A DNA stretch of 29,630 nt. Source: Clarireedia homoeocarpa (lineage: Eukaryota; Ascomycota; Leotiomycetes; Helotiales; Rutstroemiaceae). The notes beneath the pieces are model-generated. The model made no database searches and was not told the origin of the DNA. It worked only from the letters and a program-made list of their open reading frames with translations. Shown piece by piece: positions 9,379 through 18,222 of the stretch. How positions within the stretch are numbered: the stretch's first letter is position 1; each line of letters begins with the position of its first letter. The DNA lies in contig LNKV01000099.1 in NCBI GenBank assembly GCA_001465935.1, positions 1-29,630 on the forward strand. Reading direction: 5' to 3'. A program made the position numbers and the translations under genes.

Positions 9379-9846
9379 TGGCTGTATCTTTTCTAAGCTC
9401 GCTAAATCAACTAACGGGTGTATTGATTGCTTAATCCGGTCGACTTGTACTAGCTTATTAGCTGGCTTCAATCCCGGCTTCGATCCCGGCTTCGGAAGGC
9501 TGCTTGTAGGGCTGGAGCTGCTAGAATCAAGCTCCCAGTGACCCCAGCTCCCGGTGACCCGCTCCCGGTGACCTTCCCAGAGTAGCTTGCTCATTGGGTG
9601 GTTTTGAGCTAGTTTGAAGGATCGTAGTGCGTATTGGCGGTTGGCGCTAGCAAGTCTGATATCAGGGGGTACTAGGCCGGCCTCAATGTCCATCGGCGCT
9701 AGCGGGCTAGTCTTAAATACCCCTATAATTTCCCAAAGAGCTAAATTCTAAAGGAAGCGAAGTTGGCTTTTAAAGCTAGCTTGTTCTTTATACCAAATCG
9801 GGGAGCCGTAGTCTGAGACGCTAGTGACACAAGCGATGTTGAGTCT
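9379..9846 (-). mobile_element. LINE fragment e: region after the reverse transcriptase
   Basis: The minus strand reads in one frame through the thumb/connection region of a LINE ORF2. The motifs are CVTSVSDYGSPIWY (about 9815-9775), IIGVFKTSPLAPMDIEAGL (about 9735-9680), RQYALRSFKLAQNHP (about 9640-9595) and then HPLVDLASLEKIQPG at the right-hand end of the unit. An in-frame TAG at 9748-9750 sits where related LINEs have a glutamine (L-x-N), consistent with CAG to TAG. The end at 9379 corresponds in the family to the sequence just inside fragment d near 3318, so the unit border falls within LINE homology. The 5' end abuts WD40 coding sequence at 9847. Confidence 0.75.
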
Positions 9847-9848
9847 AT

Positions 9849-10214
9849 TCAGTTGCTTTCTCGCCTGATGGTAAACAGGTTGTATCTGGATCTGATGATC
9901 GGGCAGTACAGCTTTGAGATACAGCAACAGGACAGCCGATTCTGCCACTACTTGAAGGCCATACTGACTCGGTCAATTCAGTTGCTTTCTCGCCTGATGG
10001 TAAACAGGTTGTATCTCAGTCAGATAAATATATGCTACCATATACCCTAACTATATCAAATGACTGGGTTATAGACAAAGGTGTAAATATTCTCTGGCTA
10101 CCTTCTGACTATCGTACAAGAGTTATCGCGATTCATGGTAGATTTGTTGTTCTGGCGCAATTGTCTGGGAGAATTTCATTTTTTGAATTTACATATATAT
10201 CAAAGTTTCTTTAA
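9849..10214 (+). pseudogene. C-terminal remnant of a NACHT-WD40 (NLR/STAND) gene
   Basis: One frame reads SVAFSPDGKQVVSGSDDRAV, a WD40 repeat, then a linker LLEGHTDSVN, then a second SVAFSPDGKQVVS, and the C-terminal cap DWVIDKGVNILWLPSDYR...GRISFFEF before TAA. Fungal NWD proteins (the HET-E/HET-D type of NOD-like receptors acting in non-self recognition) end like this. A 41-bp segment is identical in both repeats (9847-9887 and 9976-10016), as in the high-identity, reshuffling WD40 arrays of that group. The expected L-W-D has become L-stop (TGA at 9915-9917; TGG to TGA). NACHT and earlier repeats are absent. The left side is cut by LINE fragment e. Confidence 0.8.
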
Positions 10215-10328
10215 AATATTTAGAAAATAGGTTCTTAATTATATATTTTCTTATAGTATCTTATTATCTCTCTCTCTTTTACTTTTTATTTCATAAAGGG
10301 TCTTAAGGGAGTTCTTAATTCTATCATA

Positions 10329-10486
10329 CTTGGTCTCAAGGATAAATAATTATACTCCTAATACTTCACTTCTAGCACTTTCTGCTTCACAAATAAGGCA
10401 ATCCCAACGTTGCTATAGGCTCAACGCCCTGGCTGCAGCTAACTTGTGAACGACAAGGGGTACAATTATTTATCCTTGGGACTAAG
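10329..10486. mobile_element. 158-bp MITE with TA target duplication
   Basis: Terminal inverted repeats of about 28 bp lie at both ends, sharing the core CAAGGATAAATAATT and the outer CTT[G/A]GTC[T/C]. TA dinucleotides flank them at 10327-10328 and 10487-10488. There is no coding capacity. The TA duplication points to mobilisation by a Tc1/mariner-type transposase, but these ends differ from those of the mariner relic at 14710, so another source is needed. Confidence 0.75.
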
Positions 10487-10488
10487 TA

Positions 10489-11013
10489 GTTTAGAATTGC
10501 TATTCAGTTTCTAGTATCTTCTAAAATTATCAGGCGGCGAGCTTCAAGTTATTATATCAGAGCAAGAGCGGCGGTCTATAACCTCAGGCTACTCGTGATG
10601 ATAAAGGAACATAAAACCGGTGCTGACAAAGTGTGGCTTGTATAAAACTCAAGAGAGTGTACAAGGAGGACACCGAAACCGAAGCCTACTGTATGCTGGT
10701 GATTAAAGCAACTTGCAACTTCGCAAAGATATAGCGCAACTTCTAGGTGTTAACCGCTGTTCTGCCTATCTTCAAATTACAATATATCAAACGTAAGGCT
10801 GCAACGATGACAAAAAAATAGACTAATCGTAGTAAGTCTAGTAAATTTAGTGCCGACTAGTTGTGGCTTATATAAACTTGAAGACAATATGGAAAGAAGG
10901 CACCGTAATTGAAGTTTACTGCACTTAGATCAACAAGTATAAGAAGATAAATATTATACAAACTTTCTATTTACTTCTTCAGTAAACTTAATATCTTTAC
11001 AATCTTTACAATC
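10489..11013. other. Spacer with a diverged direct repeat
   Basis: No gene is seen. Two segments are related but diverged: about 10633-10690 (TGTGGCTTGTATAAAACTC onward) and about 10862-10923 (TGTGGCTTATATAAACTTG onward). Many differences are C/T or G/A. The last 80 bases upstream of the ATG at 11014 are AT-rich and may be the old promoter of that gene. Confidence 0.4.
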
Positions 11014-12183
11014 ATGAAAATCATTCAGTCCAGAAACGTAGAATCAGCCTGGGATGATATACTAGATAGTATTATCCATCTAAGGAAGAATAACCACACC
11101 GAATCAAGTTTACAAGGAAAAATGAAAAAAACGCCATTGGTATTAGCTTTGAAAATAGCTGATATCTATAATAGCATAGTACTCGATTGCGCTCTTACTA
11201 ATGGGTAAATATATATCTACATGTATAATATTTTTGAGGTAATACACTGATTTTTCTGTTTTAGAAACGAAATATTATTTAGATCTACCACTAAAAGAAA
11301 TTTACTGCTTTTGAATCTCAGAAGATTTACATGCCGCCAACTTAGTATCGGAGAAGTTGAATGGCCTCATAACCTACTAGTAAAAGTCGGAGCTATGAAT
11401 TCAGGATTGATTATACTTGCGAACTACTATGATCATGAAAATAAACAAACCAAATTACACGCTTTTTCAACTGAAGAAGACCTCAAACCAATTCCGTCAC
11501 CAAGCTTGCCAGAATGTTTGTCTGTGACTGCAGTTAGTATCGATAAGGGTTACATTTATATGGCTGTTCTCAACAAAGGTATTAGAGGGGAAACATGTCA
11601 GTGGGAGATCTATATCTGGAATCGTAACCCTCTTAAAATGATTTCAAAAATAACTAAGTCAACATTCAATACAAATGATACTGGCTAATGGATACAGTAT
11701 ATGGTTATAGAAAAAGATATCCTTATTGCAGTAACAAGTCAAGGACATTGGATTAAATCCCAACTTTCACAAAATTGAACTCAAACAGTTACTAATAAAC
11801 AAAGCTCGAACAGAAATTCTAATAATCTTGATTTCGGCTGGATTGATACTGTATACTTGAATCAAGATTTAAATCAATTAGTAATGATGCACTTGGTACC
11901 TGGTACCTCGGTAGTAATGGTTCCAGAGGTTCCAGAGAGCAAACTACCCTCCTTTGTCCCGGCGCAATGCTCTGAACTGAAAGATACTTCCAAAAGCTAT
12001 CTTCGAGTTTCTACAGATTGTCAAACAGCGATTTGTATCAACAAAACTTATTATCATGATAATATTATGAAAAATACTCCTTGACTTGAGATATATCCGC
12101 TTTCAGATAACATACCTTCGTTTAAAATAGAGCCTCTAAGCAAGTCACTAGAAACTGAATTGGGCGGCTTTAGGGATTTATAG
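11014..12183 (+). pseudogene. Decayed two-exon gene of unknown function
   Basis: ATG 11014 opens exon 1 (11014-11204). A 60-bp intron with GTAAAT donor, CACTGAT branch site and TTTTAG acceptor (11205-11264) joins it in frame to exon 2. The frame then runs to TAG 12181-12183 with three internal stops: TAA 11686-11688, TGA 11776-11778 and TGA 12082-12084. Each is explainable by one transition (CAA to TAA, TGG to TGA). Translation in this one frame remains protein-like between the stops, so the decay is recent and by point mutation only. About 370 codons in all. Repeated short beta-strand-like runs with aromatic ends (WEIYIWNRNP, FGWIDTVYLN) suggest a beta-rich fold. No family is recognised. Confidence 0.6.
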
Positions 12184-12360
12184 GTTAATAAGTATTCTAT
12201 AATATATTTTGGCACAAATGGTATTATTTAAGTTAGATTTGATTTTAACTATGGGGGGGGATATAAACGACGAAGCGAGTAACAGCAGTCGGTATATTTC
12301 AATTAGTGACTTTAAATGGAACAAAATATAAGATGGTGCTCAATAGCTTAGCAAGCAAGC

Positions 12361-12478
12361 AAATAGTAGAACCTCAGGCAGATCACTCGAGAACAGGAAG
12401 TTACGAAGGTCTATATAAGCCAAATGCATTTCCTTAGTATATAGCACTTCGTGCTCAACTCAAATAGTAATTCCATTA
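12361..12478 (+). mobile_element. LTR-like remnant A
   Basis: It shares an ordered set of motifs with 23297-23470: TAGTAGAACCTCAGG, then CGAAGGTCTATAT, then TTAGTATATA or AAGTATATAA, then GTGCTCAACTCAAATAGT. The TCTATATAAG motif with a downstream start-like region resembles the U3/R part of a fungal LTR. The outer ends are not clear in this copy. Confidence 0.45.
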
Positions 12479-12601
12479 TGTACTTACTTAATTCTCGATC
12501 AGAATCAATTGTTCAATCCCCTGCTTAACTGCTTCAGTACACAACCTCATATCCTCTACCACTTCCATGTGACTAGAGATACCGGTAATAAAAACGGATG
12601 T

Positions 12602-12627
12602 TAATTACTTGTTGTAACAAGTAATTA
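12602..12627. repeat. Perfect 12-bp inverted repeat
   Basis: TAATTACTTGTT (12602-12613) and AACAAGTAATTA (12616-12627) are exact inverse complements around GT. The sequence lies in noncoding AT-rich DNA downstream of the LTR-like remnant. It could form a hairpin or be a dimeric binding site. Nothing shows it is functional. Confidence 0.7.
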
Positions 12628-13071
12628 GGTATATAGATATATGTTGCGGCAGATGGAATATGATATATCACATATATGAATAACCTCAATTTCCTCTGTA
12701 CTCGCTACTGTTTCAAACCGTTTCTCGGCTAGAATTCATCATTTATTTTAAAATCTAAAAATTCAATTGTAAAGATAGTATTATTTTCTTAGTCTTTAGG
12801 TAGTCAATTAATTGAAATATACTTGTTATACAACTCTTGAGAAAGATTTACTCGGGATCTATAGAATATTTACGCTGAGCCTTAGTTTTCAACTTCGATT
12901 CCTTTTGTGAATTTCTACCACTTTAAAAACCACTCAACTCTCCTCTAATATAAGATAAGATGACCTTGAGCTTCATTTGGAGGTGGTCTTGCTACCAAGG
13001 TGGATCTTCTAGCCTTAAGATGAGCACGAGAGTGCATCTTCGCCTTTCCCCCTACTTTCTATAGGTAGCGG

Positions 13072-13362
13072 CTATGATGTCGTCTGGATATCAGATGTGT
13101 CATTTCCAGCAGGGTTTGTGGCAGGCCTGTAGCCACTGTTAAGCAAAGGATATTGGATGTGTCTTGCTCTCAGACTGTACACGTCAACTTCCTCGATTTT
13201 TCTCTTAACTACGGCGGGGGTCATCTTCCGGCTTCTCGTCCTGCTCTATGTTCTGGCCATGACCACTGATTTCTTCCTCCGTATTCTGAGTCTGATCATG
13301 ACGGGCACGATGTTCTTGTTGTTGCCCTTGGATTCGTCCACAACACAATATTGTACTTTATT
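13072..13362 (-). pseudogene. Relic coding sequence, minus strand, unidentified
   Basis: Two consecutive minus-strand frames look like protein. First comes a hydrophilic Q/E-rich stretch (IQGQQQEHRARHDQTQNTEE; about 13360-13220), then after a frameshift KRKIEEVDVYSLRARHIQYP through DIQTTS to TAG at 13072-13074. The first resembles the charged linker parts of retrotransposon gag or regulatory proteins, without any diagnostic motif. The plus-strand hydrophobic frame here is only its complement. No start or neighbouring domain was found. Confidence 0.3.
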
Positions 13363-13474
13363 CTCACTAAATCATGATTGTAATCTGACAATATGAAATA
13401 AATATTGATTCTCTATTCGTTTCTTCTCGTTCTCCTGGTTCCCATACATCATCATAATCTTTTTATATATTCGC

Positions 13475-14202
13475 CTTATTGACTTGTGCACTTTTGGCTA
13501 TTCAAAGGATTTCAAGTTTTCTTTGCAGCAACACCCAGATAGTGATCGACCATTTATTGCCTTGAGGGTATCCTTAAATCCTAGAAAAATCGAGCGACAT
13601 AGTGACGGGCTATGGTATGATTCGATGCCCACAAGGAAGTGCATATATTAAGCTTTTTTATCTAGCTATTAACAACTGCTTTTGATGACCGACAAAACCG
13701 CGATATGTGTTCAATCACTCTATTTCTTGCTCTAGCTTGTGCTGATGACGCATTTGCTACGGTTGAAAAAGTCGAGGAGCTATACGATAGAGCCATTTAT
13801 TTTAGAAAATATGTTGATCTTCCCTTCCAAGAGAGTGTTCTAGATATACCAATCTTTCTAGACCTCAATGCTGCAGGGAAGCTCAGAAAATTATCATTAT
13901 CATACAATTTTTTTTACCGGACATTGAAAGACTTTGCGCACCGTGCTGGATTTAAAAATAAATTCACACCTTACATATTAAGACGTATTTCCGCAAACAT
14001 TTCAGATAAGAAATCTACTCCCTTCCACGAATCTGCTATTCATTTGCTTATTCTTCTAGAAAATGTGACATTTGCGGGGAGAAATAAAAATTTTACTCCA
14101 CTAAAAAAAGAGAAAGGAATAGATAATCGGTACTTGTGTGTTTTGTCTTTTGTACTTTTGAGTGCACGCCATTTTTTCTATTTCTTCTGGTTCTACCTTT
14201 GA
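13475..14202 (+). pseudogene. DUF3435 tyrosine recombinase remnant (Starship captain type)
   Basis: The frame from 13705 reads ITLFLALACADDAFATVEKV, then LPFQESVLDIPIFLDLNAAG, LSLSYNFFYRTLKD, HRAGFKNKFTPYILRRISAN. This follows the order of fungal DUF3435 proteins, whose F-x-P-Y-x-L-R-R segment holds a catalytic arginine of the tyrosine recombinase fold. An upstream piece in another frame (13475 to a stop near 13650: DFKFSLQQHPDSDRPFIALR) fits the region just before it, so at least one frameshift and stops separate them. After the arginine box the sequence turns into low-complexity hydrophobic residues; the H/W box and the nucleophilic tyrosine are missing. DUF3435 captains drive excision and integration of Starship elements. 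This copy cannot be active. Confidence 0.65.
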
Positions 14203-14709
14203 CTTTTGTTCTCTCTTCGTTTCTCTTGGTATTTTATATTCCTTATCTACTCTTCGTTATATACCAGTGTGTAACCGCGGAAAAGGTCTGCATTTTCTTC
14301 TTCTGGGATGGATTACGTGTTTCATAACTGTTTGGGCGTTTTGATAAAGTGTTTAAGGTGGTTTGTGTTGAGCGATATTTATCATTATACCATTCTGGTG
14401 CGCATATACAATGAAATTCAATTTCAATCAATCCTATTCTAGTCAAACCTCTTCTCATTCGCTGACGTTTTTGTTTTTTAAAAAAAAAAGAATAAGACTT
14501 CCTTTACTACTTGGACCAGTGGGAATTAAAAGAGGATCTAAATTAGGAGTTTAAGTACCCCAACTTATTCACTAAAAGTTTTCTTCGTCTATCGGCGATT
14601 CTTTCTCGTTTGGTGGAAGCTCGAGCCTAAAAGCGTTCACCACATTGAGGCTATGCCATCACGTGTTTGTTACTTAGGAAACAATAAGCGAAGCTTTGAT
14701 CCTATGTTA
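14203..14709. other. AT-rich spacer, nothing recognised
   Basis: This stretch holds T-rich and A-rich runs (for example 14478-14490). Short frames are open, but their proteins are hydrophobic low-complexity sequence caused by the T richness. No terminal repeats, tRNA or promoter motif is convincing. Confidence 0.5.
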
Positions 14710-16194
14710 AGAGTTATTGCCACCGCTCGTGGAACATTTAAGCGAGAACACAAATCCACCTTCAATTTTAATATTATATCTTCAACAATTTATAATTAAA
14801 TCAACCATCAATATGTCCTCTTCAAAATTAGTTCTAGATCCTCGCGAACCTCTCCAAATCATATCTATAAGCCGCTTGAGAATTGGCGGACGCCAAAAAG
14901 GATTCAAGTCCTCCAAATACGCGATGATGGAAAATTACTTCAGGAAATCGTACGTACCTTAGGGGTCCCAAGATCGACTGTAAAACGTATATACGACTCC
15001 CAATCTGAGCACTACTTAAGGAAATGGAAGGCGATGTATTCAGCGATGATGACTGTGTGCGAAATCCGCCGAATAATTCGAACGATTGTGTACAATTAGT
15101 ACAGCTGTCGGTTGACTTTCGAGTAGGTCAAAAGTATTCTAGGTATCTGTGTATCAGTATGTACAATTCGACGAGAACTCAGACGCTATAGATATAGACG
15201 ATGTATTATATATCTACGGCCCTTTATTTCAAGTACCCAAGCCAAAAAGAGACTTGCTTTTGCAATATCATATTGCTGGTGGGGTGTTGTGAAGTCGCAG
15301 GGTGGATCACTTTACCACTACGCCACAGTCCCGCAAAAGGGTACGCGATGATAAGTGCGCCAGAACTTATCGTGATCCACTATATAAACAGTGTACTGTG
15401 TGGCCAGCCAACCACGCAGTCGTAACATGGGGGACTTCTGATTATACAGCTACAAGGGAGAGGAGGAGAGATTGGAGGAAGGTAATATAGTCAGATAAGT
15501 GCTTATTTGAGCTAGGAAAGAGAGGAAGAATATAGGTGATATGTCGGGTCAACGAGAAAAGGTACTTGGATTGTATAAAATCAGTCTATAGATCAGGGAG
15601 GGTATCGTTGATAGTATAGGGGGCAATAGAGTGGAATTATAAATCGTCTTTAGTCTTCCTAGTGAAGGAAGGGGATACTAAAGGTACTACTTCGAAGGAT
15701 TGTTTATATCAAGTACTCGAACCAATTATATTTCCCTTATTTGATCGGCTTGGAATATCCTATATATACATATAAAGGATAGATTGAAGGTGTATACAGG
15801 GCATATGCAATAACAACGACTATAGTACAATATCCGGGGGTTCAATTAGCTACTTAATTCGCCGGATCTGAATCCGATTGAGAAATTATAGTGATATATT
15901 AAAGAAGAGTTTAAGAAATTACTATTTGTGCCGACTTCTGTAGAGGAATTAAAGCGGGAGGTTCAGAGGCTATAAGATGCAATTGATCCTAAGGATTTCC
16001 ACCTATTTATTGAGAGATTAATATGCAAACTTGAGGATGTAATTGCAGTAAAAGAAATTGCTATAGTTAATTGATTTATATCTTCAATTTGAAGTAAAAA
16101 CATCGTATATTTGTTTAATAAATAATTGTTGAAGCAAAGGTAGTCAAAATCGACGATAAATTAAAGGTGTCCCACGAGCGGTGGCCATAACTCT
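14710..16194 (+). mobile_element. Tc1/mariner DNA transposon, decayed
   Basis: Terminal inverted repeats of about 27 bp (AGAGTTAT[T/G]GCCACCGC then TCGTGG) lie at 14710 and, inverted, end at 16194. TA duplications flank them at 14708-14709 and 16195-16196. The 1485-bp interior is a ruined transposase. An N-terminal helix-turn-helix reads near 14900-14995 (LLQEIVRTLGVPRSTVKRIY). Further pieces are IRRIIRTIV, TIRRELRRYR, a tryptophan-rich middle and the C-terminal ELKREVQRL-stop-DAIDPKDFHL. The stop replaces an expected tryptophan (TGG to TAA), a double G-to-A change typical of RIP. Several frameshifts exclude function. The DDE motif is no longer readable in one frame. Confidence 0.85.
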
Positions 16195-16196
16195 TA

Positions 16197-16605
16197 CTAA
16201 GTAAACACAGGGTACATTCTTCCTTGGTTACCTGTAAACATTAATGTAGCCTTCGATTGATAGGTGCCTTTTCCTAAGAGTACTTTAATAACTAGATGTA
16301 CTTTAAAAGTTTGAGTAACCTTTCCTTTTGGTACTTCACTTAGAAGTGTTACCTACATATTTTAGTGTACATCATAGTCTTAGGTATCATCTTATAACAT
16401 TGTACCCATCATTTAATTTTGCCTTAGGGTTATATCATTTGATATGTGGTATTTCTTAGTTGATGCTATCATATTTCTCCTCTTGCAATAGTATAATCTG
16501 CTGAGTTTTCCCCCTACCTTGGACGTTTTTGGCTACTAGATTCAACTAATATAATAGTTTTTTTTTTCTATATCAACTAGACGATCATAGCACTCCTCCT
16601 ATGTC
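16197..16605. other. AT-rich spacer right of the mariner relic
   Basis: No gene is seen. Short words such as GGTACTT, GTTACCT and GTACATC recur, which may be remains of an old repeat. A T run lies at 16558-16568. A short segment near 16508-16530 could, on the minus strand, be a basic gag-like tail, but it is too short to call. Confidence 0.4.
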
Positions 16606-16627
16606 CAGTACTTTCCAAACTCATCCA

Positions 16628-17984
16628 TTAGTGAATAGTTGTCCTCGGCAAAATTTTAGCTGCTCTATTGACAAGTTCCTTGAAGAACGACACCCTCCCA
16701 AAAAGTTTCATATACACATCAATAAAATCAACCTGCAAGGCTGGATTGGCCAATGGTTGTTCTTGTTCTATTTCTACAACCGATTGCATCGATTCCACTG
16801 GCTCTGTATTGTGCATTGAGCGGTCACCATCTTTTTGTAGTACCAGTTCTTCTGGAACTAGTTCGGTATTCTGAATTTCCCTATCACTTCTGGCCCTATA
16901 CCTAGCTCATCTAGGCTAACCCTCTCAGCAATTGCTGGCATTGTACCAGAACTTATGTCACCTGTATCTTCGTCGGAAATATGGACATAACCAAAGAAAG
17001 CAAGATATATACAGCGTTTCACAAAGAAAGAGCTGATATCTACCCCTTCGCTATTATATTCCCCTAATTGACTATGCATTGTTCTTAAAAATAGATGTAC
17101 ACGATCCTCCGAGGTAGTAACACAGGCTCGACTACATCGCCTAGAAAGTAGCTCCCCAACGCCCAGAGAGGTTATACTTGGGGCGATACTTCTGTCAGTG
17201 ATTATCGTAGAGCTCGAAAGATACTCTGTGAAAGCTTCAATAAGGCTCGTCGGGGGGCTTGCTTGAAATCTAAATATCTCTTTTGGGAGTGTATTCAACA
17301 TATCATTCAGTAACCTCTTAGTGGGATCTTCTAGAGCTTCCGGGTCATGAATGTCTGGAAACCTAATCGATGGCTTAGATTCAAGATTCTGAAACCTAGA
17401 AATCGCTTGGGTGCATTGATAGTTTGGCGGATTGGATTCATATTCTTCTTTGAAGAAAGATTCGAGGGATCAGTGAAATGTCTCATCGCGTAAAGATATA
17501 ACTGGCGAATAGCAAGATCAAAAGTGTAATCAAATGATCCAAGTACCGTAGAAAATGACATCTCGCTATCCTATATATCGATACACTTTTCATTGTTGGT
17601 AGAAGCCAAGTAAAGAAAACGTAGACTCTCCCTTAAAGTCCTTTTTTTATCATCAGGCTCTAGAAGAATCGCCCGGATAGCCTTAGAAACAGGTTCCAAA
17701 AACCTGAGATTCTTGAAAAGAGTAAAGATACTTGGGATCAAATAATCAAGCTCAAGAACCTCATTTTCAATGTTTCTACGAAGAACTAGATCAATAGTAT
17801 GTCTGAAGAGAGCTTTGGTCTTCATTTGCTCTTTCACAAATCCTGCGTCCAGTCTCGATACTGCTGGTACCCGTAATTCGATCGATCTTACTGTGTCCTC
17901 ATCCAACTTCTCCATCAAAGTGACATCGTCGCTCAAAATCCTACTCCAGGTTCTTCTAATTACTTCGATGTAATGAGCAATTTC
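16628..17984 (-). pseudogene. DUF3723-like gene, broken
   Basis: From a probable splice acceptor (TGATGTAG, exon from 17984) the minus strand reads EIAHYIEVIRRTWSRI, then LDEDTVRSIELRVPAVSRLD and IPSIFTLFKNLRFLEPVSK, followed by LAIRQLYLYAMRHF. That order (TVR-LE-R-P, IPS-TFF-N-KYLE, QL-LYAMRHF) matches DUF3723 proteins of filamentous ascomycetes. Breaks are an in-frame TAG just after codon 17574-17576, a frameshift near 17465 into the frame that continues through 17301-16858, and another near 16880 into the frame ending at 16628. The 5' exons are missing or unrecognisable. DUF3723 proteins have no established biochemical role but are frequent Starship cargo. The family call rests on motif order remembered by eye and needs a profile search. 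Confidence 0.5.
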
Positions 17985-18222
17985 CTACATCAATCAGTAT
18001 TATAATCTACAAGCCTGCTGCTTAGAGTTATCTCATCACATCGAATAGATAAAAAGATATCCATTGATCCTAAGTGAAATGCGCTCCACAGACCGCGGAA
18101 TGGTAGGATAGAATCAAGGGCATGGATAAGCAATCGTTTCTTGAATAATAGGCCAGGGCCACTATACATATATAGGTAGCTAGGCCGCGAACCTATCAAC
18201 CGGGTTGGCACCCATATAGGGG

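Noticed and set aside
13157..13396. Hydrophobic plus-strand frame resembling a membrane protein
   Set aside because: It is the complement of a charged minus-strand reading, which gives artificial leucine and phenylalanine runs.
14136..14458. Small hydrophobic frames after the DUF3435 remnant
   Set aside because: T-rich DNA produces these on several registers; no homology or start context.
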